Shown in pieces: positions 55,830 to 63,041 of a stretch of 64,000 bases of DNA (the stretch's first letter is position 1; every line of letters starts with the position of its first letter). The position numbers and the translations under genes were made by a program. The notes below the pieces were generated by a model. It searched no databases and was not told the DNA's origin. It saw only the letters and a program-made list of their open reading frames with translations. Source of the stretch: Microbacterium sp. JZ31 (GTDB lineage: Bacteria; Actinomycetota; Actinomycetes; Actinomycetales; Microbacteriaceae). The stretch is from NCBI RefSeq assembly GCF_016805985.1, contig NZ_CP017661.1, forward strand, positions 3,100,001-3,164,000, written 5' to 3'.

Positions 55830-57257
55830 TCAGAGGTCGTCTCCGGTGCGCGGCCCGCGCAGCGCCACGAGCGCGCCGACCACGGACAGTGCGGCGGCGC
55901 CGAGGAACAGCCACGAGAAGCCGCCCGTCAGTGCGTCGGCCTCCGCCACGCCGGATGCGGTCAGCGCCTCGGTCCGCGTCGTCGCGACCGCCGCGAGCAC
56001 GGCGAGGCCCAGCGCGCCGCCGACCTGCTGGCTCGTGTTCACGAGACCACCGGCGAGTCCCGCTTCGCCGCCCTCCACGCCGTGCACCGAGAGCTGGGTG
56101 GCGGTGACGAACGCGCCGCCCATGCCGACGCCGATCAGCAGCGTCGGGCCGAGCAGGTGCACCACGAAGTCCGCGGAGGGCGGCGCGGCCGCGAGCCAGA
56201 CCAGGCCGCCCGCGAGCAGGACCAGCGAGGAGGCGAGCGCCCTGCGCGTGCCGATCCTCGCGATCGCGGCCGGCACCAGGCCGGCGACGATCACGAGCGC
56301 TCCGGCGAGCGGCAGCTGCGTCAGTCCCGTCGTCAGCGCGTCGTAGTGCAGCACCGCCTGCATGTAGACCGACAGTGCGAAGAACAGCGCCACCATCGCC
56401 GCGCCGATCAGGACCATGACGATGTTGCCGTCGGTCAGGCTGCGGTTGCGGAAGACGCCGAGCGGCACGAGGGGGTCGGCGGCGCGACGCTCCACCGCGA
56501 CGAACACGACGCCCAGTGCCACGGCCACGGCGGCGAGCCCCCAGACGAGCGGATGCAGCAGGCCGAGCAGCTCGATCGCGCTCGCCGCGGCGACGGCAGC
56601 CAGGAGAGCCGCCGTGATGCTCGCTGCGCCCGGAAGGTCGAGCCGCACTCGGGCGGCGGCGACGTCGCGTGTGATCAGCAGCGGAACAGCGACCAGCACG
56701 AGGACGGCCACCGGCACGTTGACGAAGAACACCGACTGCCAGCCGAGGCCGGCGGTGAGCACTCCGCCCAGCAGCACTCCGGCTGCCGAGCCGATGCCCG
56801 CGACGCCTCCCCACACGCCGAGCGCCTTGGCGCGGTCTCGGGGTGCGGGGAAGAGATGGGTCAGGAGGGCGAGAGCGGCCGGGGCGAGAAGCGCCGCGGA
56901 TGCTCCCTGGAGCGCACGCGCGGCGAGCAGCATCTCGGGGCCGACCGACAGGCCCGCCAGTGCGGATGCGGCGGCGAAGCCCGCGGTGCCGATGAGGAAC
57001 ACCCGGCGGTGCCCGTAGCGATCGGCCAGCCGGCCGCCGAGCAGCAGAAGGCTGCCGAAGGCGAGGACATACGCCGTGACGACCCAGGCGAGGGCGGCGG
57101 TGGACATCCCAAGCTGCTGCCCGAGTACGGGCAGGGCGATGTTCACGATCGACGCGTCGAGCACGACGAGGAACTGCGCGAGGGCCAGGACGCCGAGCGC
57201 GATCCATCGACGGGAGCTGCGTGTCGTGGGTGGGGCGGGAGAGAGCGTGGTCGTCAT
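55830..57257 (-). CDS. DHA2/EmrB-QacA-type MFS drug transporter
   Basis: A 475-residue exporter. Start MTTTLSPAPPTTRSSRRW at 57257. About 14 helices; motif D1 LDASIVNIALPVLGQQL in helix 1, motif A-type GGRLADRYGHRRVFLIG between helices 2 and 3, and motif C-type GGVAGIGSAAGVLLGGVLT in helix 5, which marks drug-proton antiporters. It is third in an operon with two micropeptide genes, downstream of the tetR gene on the same strand, and a TetR operator copy lies before the first micropeptide. Confidence 0.93.
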   Translation of the reverse strand: MTTTLSPAPPTTRSSRRWIALGVLALAQFLVVLDASIVNIALPVLGQQLGMSTAALAWVVTAYVLAFGSLLLLGGRLADRYGHRRVFLIGTAGFAAASALAGLSVGPEMLLAARALQGASAALLAPAALALLTHLFPAPRDRAKALGVWGGVAGIGSAAGVLLGGVLTAGLGWQSVFFVNVPVAVLVLVAVPLLITRDVAAARVRLDLPGAASITAALLAAVAAASAIELLGLLHPLVWGLAAVAVALGVVFVAVERRAADPLVPLGVFRNRSLTDGNIVMVLIGAAMVALFFALSVYMQAVLHYDALTTGLTQLPLAGALVIVAGLVPAAIARIGTRRALASSLVLLAGGLVWLAAAPPSADFVVHLLGPTLLIGVGMGGAFVTATQLSVHGVEGGEAGLAGGLVNTSQQVGGALGLAVLAAVATTRTEALTASGVAEADALTGGFSWLFLGAAALSVVGALVALRGPRTGDDL

Positions 57258-57265
57258 CGTCGGCC

Positions 57266-57382
57266 TCAGTTCCACAGGCCCAGCATCAGGACGATGCTGA
57301 GGGTCAGCGTGCCGAAGACGACCCACCAGGCGGTCTTCTCGGCACTCCAGCGGGACGAGCGGTTCTCCGTGCTGTCGTTCAT
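57266..57382 (-). CDS. Single-helix membrane micropeptide (38 aa)
   Basis: MNDSTENRSSRWSAEKTAWW is the polar-to-tryptophan-rich head and VVFGTLTLSIVLMLGLWN the single helix. An excellent AAGGAG site lies 7 nt upstream of ATG 57382. It ends 8 nt before the MFS start. Not recognised as a known family; spacing and ribosome site make a real gene likely. It may be an accessory subunit or stabiliser of the exporter, as known for other small transporter partners. Confidence 0.65.
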   Translation of the reverse strand: MNDSTENRSSRWSAEKTAWWVVFGTLTLSIVLMLGLWN

Positions 57383-57405
57383 GATTTCTCCTTCGGGTTC
57401 CTCGG

Positions 57406-57489
57406 TCAGCGCCAGGCGCTGAACATCGCGACGGCCAGGACGGCGAGGGGCGCCAGGGCGACCCAGCGGATGGTGATCTCGTTCTTCAT
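57406..57489 (-). CDS. Single-helix membrane micropeptide (27 aa)
   Basis: MKNEITIRWVALAPLAVLAV then AMFSAWR, a 27-residue peptide with one helix (about 9-23). A strong GAGGAGA site precedes ATG 57489, and the 38-aa peptide gene starts 23 nt after its stop. It is the first gene after the second TetR operator copy. Too short for family assignment. Confidence 0.6.
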   Translation of the reverse strand: MKNEITIRWVALAPLAVLAVAMFSAWR

Positions 57490-57515
57490 GTGGTTCTCCT
57501 CGGATTCGATGGCTG

Positions 57516-57533
57516 AGTGATTAACCACTCACT
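57516..57533. promoter_or_regulatory. TetR operator copy 2 (before the micropeptide-MFS operon)
   Basis: AGTGATTAACCACTCACT shares AGTGA-x-T-x3-CACTCACT with the copy at 58133, at identical spacing (14 of 18 positions). It lies 27 nt upstream of the 27-aa peptide start. Confidence 0.75.
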
Positions 57534-57571
57534 TTGATGGACAGAAAAACCCACCCCGGGTGGGGAGGGGG

Positions 57572-58129
57572 TCAGTGGCGGATGCCTCGCGTGAGGATCT
57601 CCGCCCACGCCTCCGGCAGCTCCTCGATGCTGGAGGTGACGATGAGGTGACACAGCTGCCCGTAGGCGACGAAGCGCTGAACCGCGGCGTCGTCCGCCCC
57701 GGAGCGCTGCTTGGCGAACATCGTGATGCGTGCCAGGCCCGTCCGCAATGCGGATCCGATCTCAGGCACATCCGCCACCGACTGAGCATGCACCTGCAGC
57801 ATGAGCAGCGCGCGATCCTGGATGAGCTCGGCGTACGCCGCGCCCATCGCGTCGAGGATCCCGTCCGGCGTGCGATCGGCCGAACGATCGGCGCCATCGC
57901 CGAGGGCGTCGAGGATCCGGTCGAAGCACAGATCCAGCGCCGCGACGAACAGCGACTCCTTGCGGGGGAACAGCTTGAACGCGTACGCGGGGGAGATCTT
58001 CGCCTCGCCCGCGACATCGGCGACGGTCGTTCCGTGGAAGCCGCGCTGCGAGAAGCGCCGCAGCGCGGCATCGGTCACGACCGGCCGCCGCTGCTCGGCG
58101 GTGGAGAGGATCGATCCACGAGGTGTCAT
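57572..58129 (-). CDS. TetR-family transcriptional regulator
   Basis: A 185-residue repressor starting MTPRGSILSTAEQRRPVVTD at 58129. The helix-turn-helix is DAALRRFSQRGFHGTTVADVAGEAKISPAYAFKLFPRKESLF (marks: FHGTTVADVAGEAKIS and FKLFPRKESLF). The C-terminal ligand domain (about 70-185) is variable. An operator copy overlaps its own promoter just before the start and a second copy precedes the micropeptide-MFS genes, so it probably represses itself and the exporter until a toxic ligand binds. Confidence 0.92.
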   Translation of the reverse strand: MTPRGSILSTAEQRRPVVTDAALRRFSQRGFHGTTVADVAGEAKISPAYAFKLFPRKESLFVAALDLCFDRILDALGDGADRSADRTPDGILDAMGAAYAELIQDRALLMLQVHAQSVADVPEIGSALRTGLARITMFAKQRSGADDAAVQRFVAYGQLCHLIVTSSIEELPEAWAEILTRGIRH

Positions 58130-58132
58130 GAG

Positions 58133-58150
58133 AGTGACTGTACACTCACT
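58133..58150. promoter_or_regulatory. TetR operator copy 1 (tetR promoter)
   Basis: AGTGACTGTACACTCACT is palindromic at 16 of 18 positions. The TACAGT hexamer inside it, read on the minus strand, ends 7 nt before the tetR ATG and may be its -10. Confidence 0.75.
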
Positions 58151-58185
58151 CATTCGCAAGACGCAAGCACCGTCTGGTGGATGGC

Positions 58186-58191
58186 TAGGCT
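58186..58191 (+). promoter_or_regulatory. -10 box (TAGGCT) for the NUDIX gene, leaderless spacing
   Basis: TAGGCT, 6 nt, then ATG 58198. Confidence 0.5.
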
Positions 58192-58197
58192 GACCCC

Positions 58198-58626
58198 ATG
58201 GACATGCGCGTCGCTGCCTACTGCGTGATCGTCGACGACGAGGATCGGCTGCTGCTGACGCGCTGGATCGAGGGCCGGACTCCCGCATGGTCACTTCCCG
58301 GTGGAGGCCTGGAGCCGGGAGAGGACCCGGCGGTCGCCGCACGCCGGGAGGTGTGGGAGGAGAGCGGCTACGAGGTGCGCCTCGACGGGCTGCTGGGCGT
58401 CGACTCGCACGTCGTTCCCGCAAAGCGCCGCCTCGCGCAGGGCGCCACGGGGCCGCTCCATGCCCTGCGCATCGTGTACCGCGCGACCATCACGGGCGGC
58501 ACGCTCACGCACGAGGTCGACGGCTCGAGCGACATGGCGGAGTGGATCCCGCTGAACCGCGTGCGCGCGACCGAGCGCACCGGTCTCGTGGACATCGCGC
58601 TCGGCATGGCCGGCCTCGGACACTGA
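58198..58626 (+). CDS. NUDIX hydrolase
   Basis: A 142-residue protein. The Nudix box reads [25 protein letters not shown], matching GX5EX7REUXEEXGU. The N-terminal strand set starts [23 protein letters not shown]. It hydrolyses a nucleoside-diphosphate-linked substrate of unknown nature. It begins just after a TAGGCT box and is followed by aroQ after 13 nt. Confidence 0.9.
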   Translation: MDMRVAAYCVIVDDEDRLLLTRWIEGRTPAWSLPGGGLEPGEDPAVAARREVWEESGYEVRLDGLLGVDSHVVPAKRRLAQGATGPLHALRIVYRATITGGTLTHEVDGSSDMAEWIPLNRVRATERTGLVDIALGMAGLGH

Positions 58627-58639
58627 AGGGACGCATCAC

Positions 58640-59080
58640 GTGAACAACCGGATCCTGCTCGTCAACGGCCCGAACCTGAACCTGCTCGGCACGCGCGAGC
58701 CGGGCATCTACGGCTCGGACACTCTCGAGGACGTCTTCGACAGAGCCTCCGCCGTGGCGAAGGAGCTGGGCTTCGACCTGCGCGCTTTCCAGAGCAACCA
58801 CGAGGGCGCGCTGATCGACGTGATCCACGAGGCGCGGGCCGACTGCGACGGCATCGTCATCAATCCCGGCGCGTTCACGCACACCTCCGTGGCGCTGCGC
58901 GACGCGCTCACGGGCGTGGCCCTGCCCTTCGCCGAGGTGCACATCTCGAACGTGCACGCGCGCGAGCCGTTCCGGCACCACTCCTACCTGTCGGACGTCG
59001 CCAGCTGCGTGATCGTCGGGGCGGGCGTGCAGGGATACGAGTTCGCGATCCGGCGACTCGTGACGCTGCTCAGCGCCTGA
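58640..59080 (+). CDS. aroQ: Type II 3-dehydroquinate dehydratase
   Basis: A 146-residue enzyme of the shikimate pathway converting 3-dehydroquinate to 3-dehydroshikimate. [17 protein letters not shown] holds the catalytic Tyr24 and Arg19; [28 protein letters not shown] and [18 protein letters not shown] are the substrate-binding segments. It starts with GTG 58640. Its 3' end overlaps the convergent ybaK-like gene by 11 nt. Confidence 0.96.
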   Translation: MNNRILLVNGPNLNLLGTREPGIYGSDTLEDVFDRASAVAKELGFDLRAFQSNHEGALIDVIHEARADCDGIVINPGAFTHTSVALRDALTGVALPFAEVHISNVHAREPFRHHSYLSDVASCVIVGAGVQGYEFAIRRLVTLLSA

Positions 59081-59555
59081 TCGACTCCACCGGCTCCGAG
59101 ATGTCCGCGACCGTCGCGCCGTAGGCGGCGACGAGCGCGTCGGCGTCGACGAACAGCGTCCATCCGTGCGCTCCGGCGCCCATCGAGACGCGGCGCCCGA
59201 CGATCCGCTCATCCGCGTACACGGGCCAGTCGTTCGTGCTGCCGAGCGGCGTGATCGTGCCGCGCTCGTATCCGGTCGCCTGCAGCGCGAGCTCGGGCTC
59301 GGGCAGGCGCAGCTTGTTCACGCCGAGCAGCGCGCGCAGCTTGGGCCACGAAATCGACCTGTCGCCGGGGATCAGCGCGAACAGGTAGTTGTCGTCGCCG
59401 CGTCCCTTGACCACCAGCGTCTTGACGATGTCCGCGGGCGTGATGCCGCGCAGCTCGGCCGCCTCCTCGAGGGAAGACGCGCGCGGCGACTCGAGGACCT
59501 CGATGTCGAGGCCGCGAGCCGCCGCAGCTTCCCTGACGCGGGAAGTCGGGGTCAT
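59070..59555 (-). CDS. YbaK/EbsC-type aminoacyl-tRNA deacylase
   Basis: A 161-residue editing protein, [20 protein letters not shown] at the start. The [14 protein letters not shown] segment with the invariant lysine, [17 protein letters not shown] and [23 protein letters not shown] are the family pattern. These proteins remove mischarged amino acids such as Cys from tRNA-Pro. Its start overlaps the preceding gene's stop by 1 nt (TGATG). Confidence 0.9.
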   Translation of the reverse strand: MTPTSRVREAAAARGLDIEVLESPRASSLEEAAELRGITPADIVKTLVVKGRGDDNYLFALIPGDRSISWPKLRALLGVNKLRLPEPELALQATGYERGTITPLGSTNDWPVYADERIVGRRVSMGAGAHGWTLFVDADALVAAYGATVADISEPVESIRR

Positions 59556-60067
59556 CAGGCGTCGGGCGAGGCGAGCGGGTCGTCCGCGACCCAGAGCTCG
59601 TCGTCCGCACGCAGCGTCTGCCACGCGGCGTAGAGAACGGCGCCGGCGGCCGCGATGCCCAGGACCAGGGCGATGATCGGGCCCGCGCTGCTCTTCTTTT
59701 TGGGCTCGGGCGCATTGCGCTTGACGAACTTCGCGCCCGCCTCGTTCGCGGCGTCGATGGCCGACAGGGCCTTGCCCACGGCGCCGCCGACGACCGGCAC
59801 GACCGTGTGGTCGAGGAAGTGCTTCGAGGCCTTGCGGCTGGAGTCCACGTAGGGCGACACCCGGTCGACGACGGGCTCGAGGTACTGGTGGTACTTCTGG
59901 TCGATCACCGGAGCCACCTGCTCCCGGTTGAGGTGGCCGAGCTGGCGACCTGCCTCACGAGCGACGTCCGAAGCGCCGGCCATGACGACCTGCTGCGCCT
60001 CCCACAGCTTGGTGGCCGACTTCTGCAGCTTGTGGAGTTCCTTCTTGCGCTTCCTGCTGAGGCTCAT
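59555..60067 (-). CDS. Hypothetical protein with C-terminal membrane anchor
   Basis: A 170-residue protein starting MSLSRKRKKELHKLQKSATKLWEAQQ at 60067 (key: a strongly basic first 10 residues). The middle is helical and ends in one helix (SAGPIIALVLGIAAAGAVLYAAWQ, about 128-152) plus a short acidic tail. GGAGGG precedes the ATG. It is coupled to the downstream YbaK-type gene. A similar protein lies beside the cyclophilin gene in other Micrococcales, from memory. Function unknown. Confidence 0.75.
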   Translation of the reverse strand: MSLSRKRKKELHKLQKSATKLWEAQQVVMAGASDVAREAGRQLGHLNREQVAPVIDQKYHQYLEPVVDRVSPYVDSSRKASKHFLDHTVVPVVGGAVGKALSAIDAANEAGAKFVKRNAPEPKKKSSAGPIIALVLGIAAAGAVLYAAWQTLRADDELWVADDPLASPDA

Positions 60068-60201
60068 GTTGGTGCCCTCCCTGTCGCCGGGGTGTGGTGT
60101 TCCCCTCATCCTGCCAGATCACCCGCTGGGCGGCAGGGGGTTCTCGGAGTCTTGACAACCGTGCGTTCCCTCTGAAAGATCACGCCTCCGCAGGTCTCTG
60201 A

Positions 60202-60207
60202 GAGAAT
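60202..60207 (+). promoter_or_regulatory. -10 box (GAGAAT) for the cyclophilin gene
   Basis: GAGAAT, 6 nt, then ATG 60214. Confidence 0.4.
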
Positions 60208-60213
60208 GAGGAA

Positions 60214-60771
60214 ATGCCTCAGCACACCGCCGTCGCCACCCTGCACACCAACCACGGCGACATCGTCGTCAACCTCTTCGGCGACCACGCCCCGAAGACC
60301 GTCCGCAACTTCATCGGCCTCGCCGACGGATCCGGATCCTGGACCGATCCCGCCACGGGTCAGCCGGGCGAAGGCCCGCTGTACAAGGACATCATCTTCC
60401 ACCGCATCATCCCCGGCTTCATGATCCAGGGCGGCGACCCCCTCGGTCAGGGCGTCGGCGGCCCCGGCTACACGTTCGACGACGAGATCAGCCCCGAGCT
60501 CGACTTCAACGCGCCGTACAAGCTGGCCATGGCGAACGCCGGCAAGCGCCCCAACGCAATCACGGGCCGCCTGAGCGGCACGAACGGCTCGCAGTTCTTC
60601 ATCACGACCGACCCGACGCCCTGGCTGATGGGCAAGCACACGATCTTCGGCGAGGTCGTCGACGACGCCTCGAAGGCCGTCGTGGACGCGATCGCCCAGG
60701 TTCCGACCGGTGCCCAGGACCGGCCGCTCGAGCCGGTCGTCCTGCAGTCGGTCGAGATCGCCGCGGTCTGA
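60214..60771 (+). CDS. Peptidyl-prolyl cis-trans isomerase, cyclophilin type
   Basis: A 185-residue cytoplasmic cyclophilin with FHRIIPGFMIQGGDPLGQGVGGPGYTF (active-site Arg, Phe, Met, Gln), ANAGKRPNAITGRLSGTNGSQFFIT and HTIFGEVVD. It speeds proline isomerisation in folding. No signal peptide. The gene sits about 1.3 kb from crgA, as is usual near the actinobacterial origin. Confidence 0.95.
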   Translation: MPQHTAVATLHTNHGDIVVNLFGDHAPKTVRNFIGLADGSGSWTDPATGQPGEGPLYKDIIFHRIIPGFMIQGGDPLGQGVGGPGYTFDDEISPELDFNAPYKLAMANAGKRPNAITGRLSGTNGSQFFITTDPTPWLMGKHTIFGEVVDDASKAVVDAIAQVPTGAQDRPLEPVVLQSVEIAAV

Positions 60772-60808
60772 CGACCGACGCGCACCCCGCATCGGCGCCG
60801 CCACCGCT

Positions 60809-61684
60809 GTGACCACCACCGACTTCTCCCGCAATCCCGAGAACTTCTGCTACCGGCACCCGGACCGGATGAGCTTCGCGCTGTGTCAGCGCTGCCAGCG
60901 CACGATCTGCCCGGAGTGCCAGACGCAGGGCGCCGTCGGGGTGATCTGCCCGGAGTGCCTGCGCGATCAGCAGAAGTCGCGCACGCCCGCGCAGAAGCGC
61001 GCCGAGCGCCGGTGGGGGCGCGGCGGTGCGGTCGCCGTGCGGGCGGGCTCCGCCCCGCTGACCAACTGGATCGTCGGCATCACGGGCGGCATGTTCCTGC
61101 TCGACCTGCTGCTGCAGCAGTTCGGCGTCTCGCTGGCGCAGTGGCTGGCGTTCTTCGCGCCGCGGCTCTATCCACAGTTCGGCGCATTCGAGCCGTGGCG
61201 CGTCGTGACGTGGCTGCTCGTCCACAGCTCCTTCATCCACGTCGGGCTGAACCTGCTGTCCGTCTGGATGCTCGGCCGGCTGCTCGAGCCCATGCTCGGA
61301 CGATGGCGCTTCCTCGCGCTGTACCTGATCTCGGGTCTCGGCGGTGCCGCGGTCGCGGCGCTGCTCGCGTTCACCACGCCCGTGGTGGGCGCGTCGGCCG
61401 CGCTGTTCGGCATGCTCGGCGCACTCGTGGTGATCGGTCGTCGGCTGGGCGGCGACGTGCGCGGCATCCTGATCATCCTCGGCATCAACCTTGTCGTGGG
61501 CTTCTTCCTGGGCGGCATCTCATGGCAGGCGCATGTGGGCGGCCTGCTCGCCGGCACGGCCGTCGGACTCGTCTTCAGCGTGACGCGGCGAGCCGATCAG
61601 TCCCGTCGGCAGCTCGTGCTGCTCGGCGTGGTCGTCGTCGCGCTGATCGCCCTGCTCGCCGTGCCGGGTTTCCTGTACGCCTGA
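60809..61684 (+). CDS. Rhomboid-family intramembrane serine protease with zinc-finger head
   Basis: A 291-residue protein. Residues 1-45 hold paired cysteines and a histidine (CYRHPDRMSFALCQRCQRTICPEC and VICPEC), a B-box-like zinc-binding knob. After a basic linker, six or seven helices follow. The catalytic pair is Ser196 in GASAALFGMLGAL and His242 in WQAHVGGLLAG. It cleaves membrane-spanning substrates; none is known here. The GTG start has no strong ribosome site. Confidence 0.92.
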   Translation: MTTTDFSRNPENFCYRHPDRMSFALCQRCQRTICPECQTQGAVGVICPECLRDQQKSRTPAQKRAERRWGRGGAVAVRAGSAPLTNWIVGITGGMFLLDLLLQQFGVSLAQWLAFFAPRLYPQFGAFEPWRVVTWLLVHSSFIHVGLNLLSVWMLGRLLEPMLGRWRFLALYLISGLGGAAVAALLAFTTPVVGASAALFGMLGALVVIGRRLGGDVRGILIILGINLVVGFFLGGISWQAHVGGLLAGTAVGLVFSVTRRADQSRRQLVLLGVVVVALIALLAVPGFLYA

Positions 61685-61710
61685 CACGGGCATCCGCCGC
61701 ACGACCGGAG

Positions 61711-61719
61711 TTATCCACA
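61711..61719. promoter_or_regulatory. Isolated DnaA box between the rhomboid and crgA genes
   Basis: TTATCCACA, the perfect consensus, followed by TTTATCCCC. It lies about 22 kb from oriC. Confidence 0.55.
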
Positions 61720-61781
61720 GGTTTATCCCCGGCTGGGGATGAATGACACGGGTGTAATTCCCGCTCGGACATCGGATGCAG

Positions 61782-61812
61782 AAGCGCCCGGCGACCAGGT
61801 CGCCGGGCGCTT
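61782..61812. terminator. Bidirectional terminator between the rhomboid and crgA genes
   Basis: A 14-bp perfect stem AAGCGCCCGGCGAC / GTCGCCGGGCGCTT with a 3-nt loop, flanked by T-rich ends on both strands. Confidence 0.85.
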
Positions 61813-61829
61813 CGCGCAGGAGAAGAGTG

Positions 61830-62084
61830 CTACCGCCAGCGCGTGGTCATCAGGAAGCCGATGAACGCGATGCCGAAGCCGATCAGCAGGTTCCACGCCT
61901 GGATGCCGGGGATCGGGAAGGCCTGGCCCGAGAGGTAGAACACGAGGATCCACACGAGCCCGATGAGCATGAAGCCGATCATCACCGGCTTGAACCAGAC
62001 GGGATTCGGTGTGGCGTCCGCGGCGGGGCGCTCGACGCCCTCGTCGTCGCCGTTCTGGCGGGTGGGCTTGTGGGATCGGGCCAT
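61830..62084 (-). CDS. crgA: Cell division protein CrgA
   Basis: An 84-residue protein with a charged head (MARSHKPTRQNGDDEGV) and two helices (about 33-52 and 60-80), ending in TTRWR. The NPVWFKPVMIGFMLIGLVWI and WNLLIGFGIAFIGFL segments are the CrgA pattern. It recruits or stabilises division proteins at the septum in actinobacteria and interacts with FtsZ and FtsI (family knowledge). Confidence 0.94.
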   Translation of the reverse strand: MARSHKPTRQNGDDEGVERPAADATPNPVWFKPVMIGFMLIGLVWILVFYLSGQAFPIPGIQAWNLLIGFGIAFIGFLMTTRWR

Positions 62085-62090
62085 GGGGAC

Positions 62091-62096
62091 ATCTTA
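62091..62096 (-). promoter_or_regulatory. -10 box (TAAGAT) for crgA, leaderless spacing
   Basis: TAAGAT, 6 nt, then ATG 62084 on the minus strand. Confidence 0.5.
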
Positions 62097-62106
62097 TCGG
62101 CCCGGG

Positions 62107-62112
62107 TACCCT
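62107..62112 (+). promoter_or_regulatory. -10 box (TACCCT) for the sortase gene, leaderless spacing
   Basis: TACCCT, 6 nt, then GTG 62119. The two divergent boxes are only 10 nt apart, so the crgA and sortase promoters must share DNA. Confidence 0.5.
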
Positions 62113-62118
62113 GACACT

Positions 62119-62886
62119 GTGATGACGACGGTGCAGATGCGCCGGCGCCGGCCACGCAGCCGGGCCACGGTGACGAGCGTGCTCGGCGAGATCCTGCTCA
62201 CGCTCGGTGCGGTCGTCCTCCTGTACGTGGCGTGGCAGCTCTGGATCGGCGACGTCATCTACTCGGCGCAGCACAACGCCCAGGCGGCCGCGCAGTCGCG
62301 GGAGTGGGCATCGGCCGCGCCGGCCGCGCCGGCGCCCGAGCCGACGGTCGATCCGGTGGAGGGCACGCCGGAGTACGAGCCCGTGATCCTTCCGCAGCCC
62401 GCCGACCAGGAGCTGTTCGCCATCATGCGGGTTCCGCGCTGGGGTGACGACTACGCCGTGAACATCGCCGGCGGCGTGACGCGCTCGGGGACGCTCGACA
62501 GCATCGGCATCGGACACTACCTCGACACGGAGATGCCCGGGGAGGTCGGCAACTTCGGCCTCGCGGCGCATCGCACGACGTTCGGCAAGCCGTTCTCGGA
62601 TCTGCAGAGCCTGCGGATCGGCGATCCCATCGTGATCGAGACCGAGGACGGCTGGTACACGTACCGGTTCCGCACCCTGGAGTACGTCGAACCGTCGGCG
62701 TACGACGCCCTGGCCGACGTGCCGCGCTCGCCGGACGTGCCGGCGGGGGAGCGTTACATCACCCTCACGACGTGCTCGCCGCGTTATGCGATGACGGAGC
62801 GGCTCGTCGGATACGGCGTGTTCGAGTCCTACCTGCCCCGCGCGACCGGCGAGCAGCCGGCGGCCCTGTCCGAGGAGCTGATCTGA
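62119..62886 (+). CDS. Class E sortase
   Basis: A 255-residue transpeptidase with an N-terminal anchor helix (about 20-40, ILLTLGAVVLLYVAWQLW), a Pro/Ala-rich stalk and the sortase domain (about 90-250). The catalytic triad is His151 in LAAHRTT, Cys219 in TLTTCSPRY and Arg228. Class E enzymes, found in actinobacteria, attach LAXTG-type proteins to the cell wall or assemble pili. No sortase substrate with an LPXTG-like tail is seen in the window. The stop overlaps the next start (TGATG). Confidence 0.92.
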   Translation: MMTTVQMRRRRPRSRATVTSVLGEILLTLGAVVLLYVAWQLWIGDVIYSAQHNAQAAAQSREWASAAPAAPAPEPTVDPVEGTPEYEPVILPQPADQELFAIMRVPRWGDDYAVNIAGGVTRSGTLDSIGIGHYLDTEMPGEVGNFGLAAHRTTFGKPFSDLQSLRIGDPIVIETEDGWYTYRFRTLEYVEPSAYDALADVPRSPDVPAGERYITLTTCSPRYAMTERLVGYGVFESYLPRATGEQPAALSEELI

Positions 62887-63041
62887 TGTACGCCGCCCTG
62901 TGGCGAGTGCTGCCCGGACCGTGGTGGGTGCGCGTCCTCATCCTGCTCGCGCTCGTCGCGGCGGTGCTCTACGGGCTGTTCGTCTACGTCTACCCGTGGG
63001 TCGCGATGACCTTCGTGCCGGACGAGGTCACGGTCTCCTAG
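62886..63041 (+). CDS. Small membrane protein following the sortase (51 aa)
   Basis: MYAALWRVLPGPWWVRVLIL then LALVAAVLYGLFVYVYPWVAM and a short polar end. One or two closely spaced helices. It overlaps the sortase stop by 1 nt. Proteins of this shape commonly accompany class E sortase and pknB in actinobacteria, from memory. Its 3' end overlaps the convergent kinase gene by 4 nt. Function unknown. Confidence 0.75.
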   Translation: MYAALWRVLPGPWWVRVLILLALVAAVLYGLFVYVYPWVAMTFVPDEVTVS

